Source: an uncultured Methanobrevibacter sp. (GTDB lineage: Archaea; Methanobacteriota; Methanobacteria; Methanobacteriales; Methanobacteriaceae). Taken from it: a stretch of 6,902 nt of DNA. Positions 1-4,997 of the stretch are shown in pieces (position 1 is the first letter of the stretch; every line of letters starts with the position of its first letter). The notes beneath the pieces are model-generated. The model was not told where the DNA came from, made no database searches, and was given only the letters and a program-made list of their open reading frames with translations. The DNA lies in contig CAJGDA010000084.1 in NCBI GenBank assembly GCA_904501935.1, positions 1 to 6,902 of the forward strand, read 5' to 3'. The translations under genes were made by a program, and so were the position numbers.

Positions 1-1
1 T

Positions 2-262
2 AAGGTGAAGTTTCAAAAATGGCTAAAGTCCAATCCAGATAAAACCTACGAAGATGCAATTAACGCATACATTGAAATTCAAAACTCAAAAGAAAAAACA
101 AAAATTGACAAACAATTCCAATACAATCAATATATCAGAGACTTCTTTGCGGATAACGATGACAAAACACTGAAAGACGCCATCAAATGTTGGAAATATA
201 AGAAAAGCATAAAAGGTCATAACAAATATGAAAAAAGTGATTTGGAAATTTTAAAAAAATAA
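2..262 (+). CDS. DUF6434-like protein, C-terminal part (open at left edge)
   Basis: The reading frame is open to the left edge of the window; a GTG at 5-7 is the first possible start but no ribosome-binding site can be seen before it, so I treat this as the tail of a longer protein. The last ~50 residues (YNQYIRDFF, DKTLKDAIKCWKYKKS, GHNKYEKSDL) resemble my recollection of DUF6434, a small domain often placed after a SAP domain; any SAP domain would lie outside the window. Counting from the GTG, residues 4-25 (QKWLKSNPDKTYEDAINAY...) align without gaps to residues 45-66 (RDFFADNDDKTLKDAIKCW...), sharing N, DKT and DAI in register, so the domain looks duplicated. The product is hydrophilic, Lys-rich, and has no membrane segment. 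Its molecular role is unknown. The coding call is firm; the family name is moderately sure. Confidence 0.7.
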   Translation, partial: KVKFQKWLKSNPDKTYEDAINAYIEIQNSKEKTKIDKQFQYNQYIRDFFADNDDKTLKDAIKCWKYKKSIKGHNKYEKSDLEILKK

Positions 263-266
263 CTGC

Positions 267-300
267 TTTTAGAAATAAAAAATTATCTATTTCTCTAAAA
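267..300 (+). terminator. Possible stem-loop after the DUF6434-like gene
   Basis: AGAAATA (271-277) pairs with TATTTCT (288-294), and flanking TTTT (267-270) can pair with AAAA (297-300) across a 2-nt bulge. It lies just after the stop codon at 260-262, but no T-run follows on the plus strand, so termination here is uncertain. Confidence 0.25.
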
Positions 301-307
301 AAACCGT

Positions 308-318
308 ATTATTTAAAA
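308..318 (+). promoter_or_regulatory. TATA-like promoter element for the 366-608 gene
   Basis: ATTATTTAAAAA-type sequence at about 308-318 lies 48-58 nt before the ATG at 366. The expected archaeal start of transcription, about 25 nt downstream, would fall near 338-342 and leave a short leader containing the GGAG at 354-357. Confidence 0.4.
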
Positions 319-365
319 ACATTGAACTACAAAATATTCAATATCAATAAATTGGAGATTATATT

Positions 366-608
366 ATGATTGTAAATGTAAATGCAACTAACAAAAAATC
401 TGGTGAAGTAATTTCATTCGCATTAGAAGGCGACAAAGATGCAGGATTTACCTATGAAGGAACCCATATGCAAGAAGTAGCTGATAACAAAGTCAGAGAA
501 GTATGCAATGGTTTAATTTTACTCGGTTCCCCAATCTACACCATTAAACCTGGCGAAACCGCAAGCATTGAAAATATGACTTTTATCACTGAAGTTACAG
601 CAGAATAA
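366..608 (+). CDS. Small hypothetical protein (80 residues)
   Basis: I do not recognise this family. The start is well supported: GGAGA at 354-358 precedes the ATG by 7-8 nt. The 80-residue product is acidic and soluble, with alternating hydrophobic residues suggesting a mostly beta fold: MIVNVNATNKK at the start, GEVISFALEG, then GLILLGSPIYTIKPGE and a closing MTFITEV. There is no signal peptide, no membrane segment, and one cysteine (in VREVCNG), so no metal site is apparent. It is probably monocistronic: it has its own TATA-like element upstream, and its stop codon sits in the loop of a hairpin followed by a T-rich run. The neighbours give no functional clue. That it is a real gene is likely from start site, codon use and terminator; no function can be assigned. 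Confidence 0.75.
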   Translation: MIVNVNATNKKSGEVISFALEGDKDAGFTYEGTHMQEVADNKVREVCNGLILLGSPIYTIKPGETASIENMTFITEVTAE

Positions 609-631
609 TTCTGCTACTCTTTTTTATTTTT
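600..631 (+). terminator. Stem-loop plus T-run terminating the 366-608 gene
   Basis: GCAGAA (600-605) and TTCTGC (609-614) form a perfect 6-bp stem whose 3-nt loop, TAA, is the stop codon of the gene itself. It is followed by TACTCTTTTTTATTTTT. Archaeal RNA polymerase stops at T-runs; the stem may add stability to the 3' end. Confidence 0.6.
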
Positions 632-715
632 ATAATATTATCTAGTTGATATCCAATTTTACAAGCATTTTAACTTTTTTTCTCTCATTAACATTACTAA
701 TAGCAACGCATCTAG

Positions 716-1014
716 ATAATTCAGTTTCATATTCCTTATAACTATTTAAACAAAGAAAATAGTTATACTTATGCAATGATGGATAATGGAAAAATAGTTG
801 GCGGAGCTATTATTGAAATCAATGAAGAAACACAGCACAATGCTCTTGATTTATTATTCATCAGTGTTTTTAATCAAAATGAAGGCATTGGACAAAAAAT
901 TTGGAATGAAATTAAAAAATTATATTCCAATACAAAATATGGGAAACATGCACACCATACTTTGATAAAAGAAATATCCATTTTTATGTAAACAAATTAA
1001 AATTTCACATTGTA
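716..1014 (+). pseudogene. Frameshifted GNAT-family N-acetyltransferase remnant
   Basis: From 716 the frame reads QFHIPYNYLNKENSYTYAMM, then DNGKIVGGAIIEINEETQ, HNALDLLFISVFNQNEGIGQKIWNEIKKLY, which is the central GNAT fold with the acetyl-CoA loop (Q/R-x-x-G-x-G/A, seen as QNEGIG). This frame then runs into nonsense and stops at 989-991. In the next frame from 940 the expected ending is found: WETCTPYFDKRN, IHFYVNKLKFHIV. Restoring one base just before 940 (AAA-TA-TGG where a Val or Ile codon is expected) joins the two. Upstream, an in-frame TAG at 713-715 cuts off the N-terminal ~50 residues normal for the family, and no start codon or ribosome-binding site is apparent. ATGs at 776 and 779 are internal Met codons. 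The ancestral enzyme would transfer an acetyl group from acetyl-CoA to an unknown amine. The present locus is very unlikely to make an active protein. Confidence 0.75.
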
Positions 1015-1048
1015 TTTTGTAATTTATTTTTTCCAAATTTCAGTAAGC

Positions 1049-1057
1049 TTTATATAA
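1049..1057 (+). promoter_or_regulatory. TATA box of the DUF134 gene
   Basis: TTTATATAA is a good archaeal box A. Transcription should begin about 25 nt downstream, near 1078, inside or at the end of the palindrome at 1061-1080, giving a leader of about 30 nt before the ATG at 1110. Confidence 0.65.
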
Positions 1058-1060
1058 GGG

Positions 1061-1080
1061 TTATGAATATATATTCATAA
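1061..1080. promoter_or_regulatory. Perfect 20-bp palindrome, candidate operator of the DUF134 gene
   Basis: TTATGAATATATATTCATAA is its own reverse complement over all 20 bases. It begins 3 bp after the TATA box and covers the predicted transcription start, the classical place for an archaeal repressor that blocks polymerase recruitment. Control by the HTH protein encoded just downstream is a reasonable guess but not shown. It differs from the TTTAG-N6-CTAAA boxes of feoB. Confidence 0.55.
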
Positions 1081-1109
1081 TACCTGAAGATACATTTGGG
1101 GAGAATATT

Positions 1110-1658
1110 ATGGTAAGACCTAAAAGAATGAGAAGAGTAGTTACATGTCACAAACATGAATTGAACAGAAACCTAAAACCAATAGAACTGTCTGTAGATG
1201 AGTTTGAAGCAATCAGATTCAAAGATTATCATGATATAAAGCAAACCGAATCTGCCGAATTCATGGGAATCTCACAATCAACATTTCACAGAATTCTAAA
1301 TTCAGCAAGACATAAGTTAGCTACCTCATTAATTGAAGGCCGACCAATAATTATTGTCAAAGGTGATACAATGATTAATCCAAATAAATACATATGTGAA
1401 GACTGTGGTTTTCAATGGTCAAATCCAGAAAAAGAATATGAAGAATGTCCAGATTGCAAATCAACAAATATTCGCAAATTAAACGTGACCAATGGAATGA
1501 ACAACGGAATGAAGAATAGAAACAGAATAGCGAATGACACATGCAGCTGTCCTAATTGCGGTTACAGTGAACCAAAAATTAGAGGAGTGCCATGCAGAAC
1601 AAAAACATGCCCTGAATGCGGATCACCACTAATAGGAAGAGGATTATGCAACATTTAA
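1110..1658 (+). CDS. DUF134 (UPF0251) HTH protein with C-terminal zinc ribbons
   Basis: The N-terminal ~85 residues match the DUF134/UPF0251 family: a basic start (VRPKRMRRV), the LSVDEFEAIRFKDY segment, and a sigma-region-4-like helix-turn-helix at about 41-72 (IKQTESAEFMGISQSTFHRILNSARHKLA). A first zinc ribbon follows with CxxC pairs C96/C99 and C113/C116 (YICEDCGFQW, ECPDCKS). A second Cys-rich module at 145-180 has CSCPNCGYSEPK, GVPCRTKTCPECGSPLIGRG and a final Cys180. Bacterial DUF134 proteins are usually the HTH domain alone or slightly longer, so 182 residues reflects the added ribbons. GGGGAG at 1098-1103 is 6 nt before the ATG. The protein is probably a DNA-binding regulator whose Cys clusters may sense metal or redox state; targets are unknown. 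It heads a unit with a decayed ribbon gene and a ferredoxin, and its promoter carries a 20-bp palindrome. Family is sure; role is inferred. Confidence 0.9.
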   Translation: MVRPKRMRRVVTCHKHELNRNLKPIELSVDEFEAIRFKDYHDIKQTESAEFMGISQSTFHRILNSARHKLATSLIEGRPIIIVKGDTMINPNKYICEDCGFQWSNPEKEYEECPDCKSTNIRKLNVTNGMNNGMKNRNRIANDTCSCPNCGYSEPKIRGVPCRTKTCPECGSPLIGRGLCNI

Positions 1659-1674
1659 TTTAGGAGATGAATAA

Positions 1675-1961
1675 ATAACTGATAATATAGAATACATTTG
1701 AAAGAATGTGGTTTCAATTGGATAACCATAAACGGTGAACATAAAATATATCCAAAATGCCACAGCAAAACCATTAAATATATCAGAGAAGTAAAAAAAA
1801 TTTAGATATTGACTCACTATTAAACCACAACAAAAGAATGGGGGATGTTGCGTTCCGTTCACGGAAGATGGTCATTAACATGTGGAAAACCATATCCCGA
1901 CCATCATGATGCGAATACCCTACACAATCCTGAAAAATGCTGTGGTCACAGAGTATTCTAA
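1675..1961 (+). pseudogene. Decayed Cys-rich zinc-ribbon protein gene
   Basis: No intact frame exists, but one protein can be traced across three frames. AGGAG at 1662-1666 lies 8 nt before ATA at 1675, where ATG is expected; the frame reads TDNIEYI to 1698. After a one-base loss near 1700 it continues (from 1701) as KECGFNWITINGEHKI-Y-PKCHS and then KTIKYIREVKK. After a loss in the A-run 1793-1800 it reads NLDIDSLLNHNKRMG. After further shifts around 1844-1853 it ends as SVHGRWSLTCGKPYPDHH, DANTLHNPEKCCGHRVF and TAA at 1959-1961. The first part resembles the first zinc ribbon of the preceding DUF134 protein (YICEDCGFQW...CPDCKSTNI), with the third cysteine replaced by Tyr (TAT) and another cysteine codon cut to TG. 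The original product, about 95 residues, was probably a small metal-binding partner encoded between the regulator and the ferredoxin. Its function is unknown. Sequencing error cannot explain the substitutions easily. Confidence 0.6.
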
Positions 1962-1997
1962 AAAGCATACTCAATTTTATTATTAGGAGGTACAAAA

Positions 1998-2177
1998 ATG
2001 TCTGAAATCATAATAAATACTGAAAAATGTGATAATTGTGGGGACTGCAGCGATGTTTGTCCTATGGAAGTCCTTATTCTTGAAGACGGTAAATTAACCA
2101 TCAATGACCCAGATGAATGCAGCTACTGCGAAACCTGTGTGGACCTTTGCCCTAACGAATGCATCACAATAAAATAA
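1998..2177 (+). CDS. 2[4Fe-4S] ferredoxin, 59 residues
   Basis: A short but complete gene: AGGAGG at 1985-1990, 7-nt spacer, ATG at 1998, TAA at 2175-2177. The 59-residue product carries two classical CxxCxxCxxxCP motifs, C11-C14-C17-C21-P22 and C41-C44-C47-C51-P52, each able to hold one [4Fe-4S] cluster. The halves are pseudo-symmetrical as in clostridial and methanogen ferredoxins, and the length is typical. An extra Cys55 follows the second motif. It is a soluble, acidic, cytoplasmic one-electron carrier; the partner enzymes cannot be told from the sequence. Only 36 nt separate it from the decayed ribbon gene and I see no convincing TATA box there, so it is probably transcribed from the DUF134 promoter. 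It lies upstream of feoB, which fits an iron/redox neighbourhood. Confidence 0.92.
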   Translation: MSEIIINTEKCDNCGDCSDVCPMEVLILEDGKLTINDPDECSYCETCVDLCPNECITIK

Positions 2178-2199
2178 CAAAATGCCATAGAAACTAGAA

Positions 2200-2442
2200 T
2201 TATGACCAATATTTTAATTTGAGTTCTTGAAGAATAGAATCTATTTTTTCTAACTCTTCAATAACTTCACTTTTTATAATTCCTTGTTTTTCAAACAATT
2301 TGATAAACTACTCAAATATCTTTGAAAGTCTGTATATTCTTTTAACATATTGATTCAAAATTATCAATAAAATTACTTTTTCTAGTGAATGCAGCTTATA
2401 ATTTTCATCAAAGCGCCCTTTGAAGTCAAAAATAAGTTTATT
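2200..2442 (-). pseudogene. Minus-strand remnant of an unrecognised protein
   Basis: Read on the minus strand from 2442 to 2200, one frame gives NKLIFDFKGRFDENYKLHS, then LEKVILLIILNQYVKRIYR, LSKIFE, a TAG stop (plus-strand 2308-2310), and FIKLFEKQGIIKSEVIEE, LEKIDSILQELKLKYWS with a TAA at 2200-2202. The balanced amino-acid make-up and the helical, Glu/Lys-rich end look protein-like, in contrast to chance AT-rich translation. There is no start codon; a TAA at 2443-2445 closes the frame upstream. It is probably the C-terminal piece of a lost gene. I cannot name the family. Confidence 0.4.
2230..2249 (+). terminator. Possible terminator downstream of the ferredoxin
   Basis: AAGAATAG (2230-2237) can pair with CTATTTTT (2241-2248) with one G-U pair and a 3-nt AAT loop, ending in a run of six T. 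It is about 55 nt past the ferredoxin stop and is the first T-run on that strand able to stop transcription before feoB. Confidence 0.35.
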
Positions 2443-2478
2443 TTAAATATCTATTAATTTAATTTTAATAAAAATATT

Positions 2479-2494
2479 TTTAGTCATGCCTAAA
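2479..2494. promoter_or_regulatory. Upstream TTTAG-N6-CTAAA box of the feo promoter
   Basis: TTTAGTCATGCCTAAA shares the TTTAG-N6-CTAAA frame with the perfect palindrome at 2529-2544, exactly 50 bp upstream of it and before the TATA box. The inner six bases form CATG flanked by one mismatched pair. It is a plausible second, weaker repressor site. Confidence 0.45.
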
Positions 2495-2516
2495 ATTTAA
2501 ATACTATAAAATCAAA

Positions 2517-2525
2517 TTTATAAAT
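2517..2525 (+). promoter_or_regulatory. TATA box of feoB
   Basis: TTTATAAAT fits archaeal box A and predicts a transcription start near 2546, right after the operator-like palindrome, leaving a leader of about 98 nt before the feoB start codon. Confidence 0.6.
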
Positions 2526-2528
2526 AAG

Positions 2529-2544
2529 TTTAGGTTAACCTAAA
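2529..2544. promoter_or_regulatory. DtxR/IdeR-type operator at the feo promoter
   Basis: TTTAGGTTAACCTAAA is a perfect 16-bp palindrome 3 bp after the TATA box. It closely resembles the outer halves (TTAGGTTA/TAACCTAA) of known DtxR and IdeR operators. Binding of an iron-loaded repressor here would block transcription of feoB when iron is plentiful. The repressor gene itself is not in the window. Confidence 0.65.
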
Positions 2545-2568
2545 TTTCATATGGGTTTTGAGACTTAA

Positions 2569-2619
2569 ACTAAAAAATTTTTTTAGTAATGGATAATATT
2601 CTTTTATTAATATTATTCC
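2569..2619 (+). promoter_or_regulatory. Two hairpins in the feoB leader
   Basis: ACTAAAAAA (2569-2577) faces TTTTTTAGT (2579-2587), with seven T in the run 2578-2584. Then GGATAATATT (2591-2600) pairs with AATATTATTCC (2609-2619) with one bulged base and an 8-nt loop. The T-run could act as a pause or partial terminator in the leader. The second stem is A/T-rich and may only shape the mRNA. Function is unproven. Confidence 0.35.
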
Positions 2620-2643
2620 TTAAAAAAAACGGGAGAATGGTTA

Positions 2644-4662
2644 ATGACAACTTTAATTGTAGGATTAGCAGGAAATCCCAATGTAGGGAAAACTACTGTC
2701 TTCAATCGATTAACTGGTATGCGTCAACATGTAGGAAACTGGCCTGGAAAGACTGTTGAAAGGGCAGAAGGTCATTTCAAACATGGAAACTATGAGTATG
2801 AGGTCATAGATTTACCGGGTAATTATGCATTAAGCGCACATTCTATGGAAGAAATCGTTTCAAGGGATTTCATTGTAGATGATGACTCTGATGTAATCAT
2901 TAATGTAGTTGATGCCGCTAATCTTGAACGTAATTTATATTTAACAGTTCAAATGATGGAATTAGGTGCTAATTTAGTTATAGCGCTTAACATGAACGAT
3001 TTTGCAAAAAAAAGAAATCATATCATTAATATTAAGTTAATGGAAGAACTTTTAGGATTTCCAGTTGTTGAAATTAATGCAAAAACTGGTGATGGATTTG
3101 ACGAATTATTAACAGCAGTCGAAAATCAAGCTGCAAATCCAGTTGACTCAAGTGAAAAATTAGCTTATGGTAATGATATGATGGGTCATTTAATGGATTT
3201 AAAAACAGTAATTGAACAAGATAAGAATCTATTGGATGTTCCTTCAGTTTGGACTGCTATCAAGTTATTAGAAAAAGATACAATTGTTATAGAAAAAGTT
3301 CAAGCATCTTCTAAAAGCTCTCAAATATTTGCTCAAGTTGATAGAGTTAGCACACATCTTTATGATGTATACAAAGAGGGTCCTGAAGAAGTTATTGCAA
3401 ATGCAAGATATGCATTTATCGGTGGATTAATGGCAGAAGCTGTTAAACAACCTGCTGTTGAAAAAGAAACTATCACTGATAAAATTGATAAAATTGTTAC
3501 AAACAGAATTTTAGCCCCATTTATATTTATTATAATAATGTGGGCGATGTTCCAGTTGACATTCACAATTGGAGCTCCTTTCCAAGATATGATTGATGAA
3601 GCATTTGGTGCTTTAGGTGCATGGGTTGGTACTTTCCTTGGTGAAGGGTTACTCTCTTCATTAATCTGCGATGGTATTATTGGAGGTGTAGGTGGTGTTC
3701 TTACTTTCTTACCAATTATTATTCTAATGTTCTTATTCTTAAGCATATTAGAGGATTGCGGTTACTTAGCAAGAGCAGCATTTACTTTAGATATAGTGAT
3801 GCACAAAGTCGTAGGTCTTCACGGTAAGGCATTCATTCCAATGATATTAGGATTTGGTTGTGGTGTGCCAGCTATTATGGCAACAAGAACTATGGAAAAT
3901 GAAGGGGACCGTATGCTTGCTATGATGCTTGTTCCATTCATGTCCTGTACCGCAAGATTACCAATCTACGGAATCTTTATAGCGGCATTCTTCGCTGAAC
4001 AACAAGGTAATATGTTGCTTGCAATATATTTATTAGGCATTGTTGTTGCACTTATTGTTGCAGCTATACTCAAGAGAACAATGTTTAAAGGATTGTCTAC
4101 TCCATTTGTAATGGAATTGCCGACTTATAAAATCCCTTCCCTAAAAGGAGTATTATTACACACTTGGGAAAAAGTAAAAGGATTCTTAAGAAAAGCTGGT
4201 ACCATCATTCTTGCTTGTTCAATTGTTTTATGGATTTTACAAAATATCTACCCATGGGGAGGGACCGATCCTCAAATGAGTCTTTTAGGTATGATTGGTA
4301 CTGTCATTGCCCCAATATTTGCACCATTAGGATTTGGAACCTGGCAGGCTGCCGTTGCTATCATTGCAGGATTAGCTGCTAAAGAAGTGGTGGTTGCAAC
4401 CTTCGGTACTCTTGCAGGTATGGAAGAGGATGATGAAGAAGGAATTACTAATTTAGTGCATGATACATTCACTCCATTATCAGCATTTTCATTCATGGCA
4501 TTTACATTATTATACACTCCATGTTTTGCAGCGATTGGAGCAATCAAACAAGAAACCAACAGTTACAAATGGGCATTAACTATGTGTGGTATTACTTTAG
4601 TAACTGCATATGTTGTTTCATTCTTAATTTACAATGTCGGTTTACTTGCAGGATTTGGATAG
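2644..4662 (+). CDS. feoB: Ferrous iron transport protein B
   Basis: This is the membrane Fe2+ importer of the Feo system. The N-terminal G domain has G1 GNPNVGKT (10-17), a switch Thr37 in GNWPGKTVE, G3 DLPG (56-59), G4 NMND (116-119) and a G5-like NAKTG (145-149). A helical GDI-like linker follows to about residue 280. The membrane half starts near 287 with many hydrophobic helices and keeps the FeoB signatures: GFGCGVPAIMATRT (403-416, Cys406), PFMSCTARLPIY (431-442, Cys435), GLAAKEVVV (576-584) and YTPCFAAIGAI (624-634, Cys627). At 672 residues it is full length for archaeal FeoB, shorter at the C-terminus than the ~770-residue E. coli protein. GGGAG at 2631-2635 sets the ATG at 2644; an ATG at 2637 is out of frame. 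The promoter carries DtxR-like boxes, implying iron repression. Its stop codon touches the ribosome-binding site of the next small ORF, and feoA follows. Confidence 0.98.
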   Translation: MTTLIVGLAGNPNVGKTTVFNRLTGMRQHVGNWPGKTVERAEGHFKHGNYEYEVIDLPGNYALSAHSMEEIVSRDFIVDDDSDVIINVVDAANLERNLYLTVQMMELGANLVIALNMNDFAKKRNHIINIKLMEELLGFPVVEINAKTGDGFDELLTAVENQAANPVDSSEKLAYGNDMMGHLMDLKTVIEQDKNLLDVPSVWTAIKLLEKDTIVIEKVQASSKSSQIFAQVDRVSTHLYDVYKEGPEEVIANARYAFIGGLMAEAVKQPAVEKETITDKIDKIVTNRILAPFIFIIIMWAMFQLTFTIGAPFQDMIDEAFGALGAWVGTFLGEGLLSSLICDGIIGGVGGVLTFLPIIILMFLFLSILEDCGYLARAAFTLDIVMHKVVGLHGKAFIPMILGFGCGVPAIMATRTMENEGDRMLAMMLVPFMSCTARLPIYGIFIAAFFAEQQGNMLLAIYLLGIVVALIVAAILKRTMFKGLSTPFVMELPTYKIPSLKGVLLHTWEKVKGFLRKAGTIILACSIVLWILQNIYPWGGTDPQMSLLGMIGTVIAPIFAPLGFGTWQAAVAIIAGLAAKEVVVATFGTLAGMEEDDEEGITNLVHDTFTPLSAFSFMAFTLLYTPCFAAIGAIKQETNSYKWALTMCGITLVTAYVVSFLIYNVGLLAGFG

Positions 4663-4670
4663 GTGATTTT

Positions 4671-4724
4671 ATGCGTAGTAAAAGCGGAATCAAAGGTGTT
4701 AAAAACCCAAAAAATGACGATTAG
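4671..4724 (+). CDS. 17-residue ORF between feoB and feoA
   Basis: ATG at 4671 to TAG at 4722-4724 encodes MRSKSGIKGVKNPKNDD, a short, basic, Gly/Lys/Asn-containing peptide with no membrane segment or cysteine, hence unlike FeoC or the Cys-rich FeoB-associated membrane peptides. The support for translation is the start region: AGGTGATT at 4661-4668 overlaps the feoB stop and is 8/8 identical to the AGGTGATT (4730-4737) that serves feoA. The ORF ends 17 nt before the feoA ATG, so it fits as a co-translated member of the operon. It may be a real micropeptide, or a short leader ORF that carries ribosomes from feoB to feoA. I know no named family for it. Confidence 0.45.
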   Translation: MRSKSGIKGVKNPKNDD

Positions 4725-4741
4725 ATAGCAGGTGATTAAAA

Positions 4742-4972
4742 ATGACAAGAACCTTAAATGAAGTTAAACCCGGTGAAACAGTGACATTAGTAAAATATCA
4801 TAATACCGGTGATGAGGCTTTGAAAAGACATTTATTAGGCATGGGTTTTGTTAAAGGAACAGAAATTACTATTAAAAAAGTAGCTACTTTAGGAAATCCT
4901 ATTGAAATGAGTGTAAAGGGATATGATATTTGCCTTCGAAAAGAAGAAGCAGAAAACATTGAAGTTGAATAA
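4742..4972 (+). CDS. feoA: Ferrous iron transport protein A
   Basis: A 76-residue SH3-like cytosolic protein of the FeoA family. The family pattern is clear: an N-terminal LNEVKPGETVTLVKY strand pair, the LLGMGFVKGTEITIKKVA core (residues about 31-48), and GNPIEMSVKGYDICLRKEEAENI at the end, with the usual R/K-x-x-A/E-x-x-I finish. Length is typical (about 75-85). FeoA is thought to bind the FeoB G domain region and support Fe2+ uptake; its exact biochemical role is unsettled. AGGTGATT at 4730-4737 lies before the ATG with about 6 nt between GGTGA and the start. It lies downstream of feoB, the reverse of the common bacterial feoA-feoB order, and shares the feoB promoter. The stop codon lies in the loop of a strong terminator-like hairpin. 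Confidence 0.95.
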   Translation: MTRTLNEVKPGETVTLVKYHNTGDEALKRHLLGMGFVKGTEITIKKVATLGNPIEMSVKGYDICLRKEEAENIEVE

Positions 4973-4997
4973 TACTTCAATGTTCTTATTTTTTTAT
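4957..4997 (+). terminator. Terminator of the feo operon
   Basis: CATTGAAGT (4957-4965) and ACTTCAATG (4974-4982) make a perfect 9-bp stem with an 8-nt loop that contains the feoA stop codon (4970-4972). TTCTTATTTTTTTATT follows, including a run of seven T. The last codons of feoA form the left arm. Confidence 0.7.

Larger units (their letters stand above)
2178..2643. other. Gene-poor stretch between ferredoxin and feoB
   Basis: No intact gene is present in these 466 bases. The left half contains a possible terminator and a minus-strand protein remnant (2200-2442). The right half contains two metal-repressor-like boxes, the TATA box and the hairpin-bearing leader of feoB. Confidence 0.6.

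Noticed and set aside
1644..1995. Minus-strand frames of 70-72 codons opposite the decayed ribbon gene
   Set aside because: The plus strand explains the sequence better (ribbon remnant and ferredoxin leader); the minus frames have no start context or family.
3360..3746. 128-codon minus-strand frame inside feoB, and shorter antisense frames elsewhere in feoB
   Set aside because: They mirror the feoB coding sequence, lack ribosome-binding sites and have Pro/Ile/Asn-rich, unprotein-like translations.
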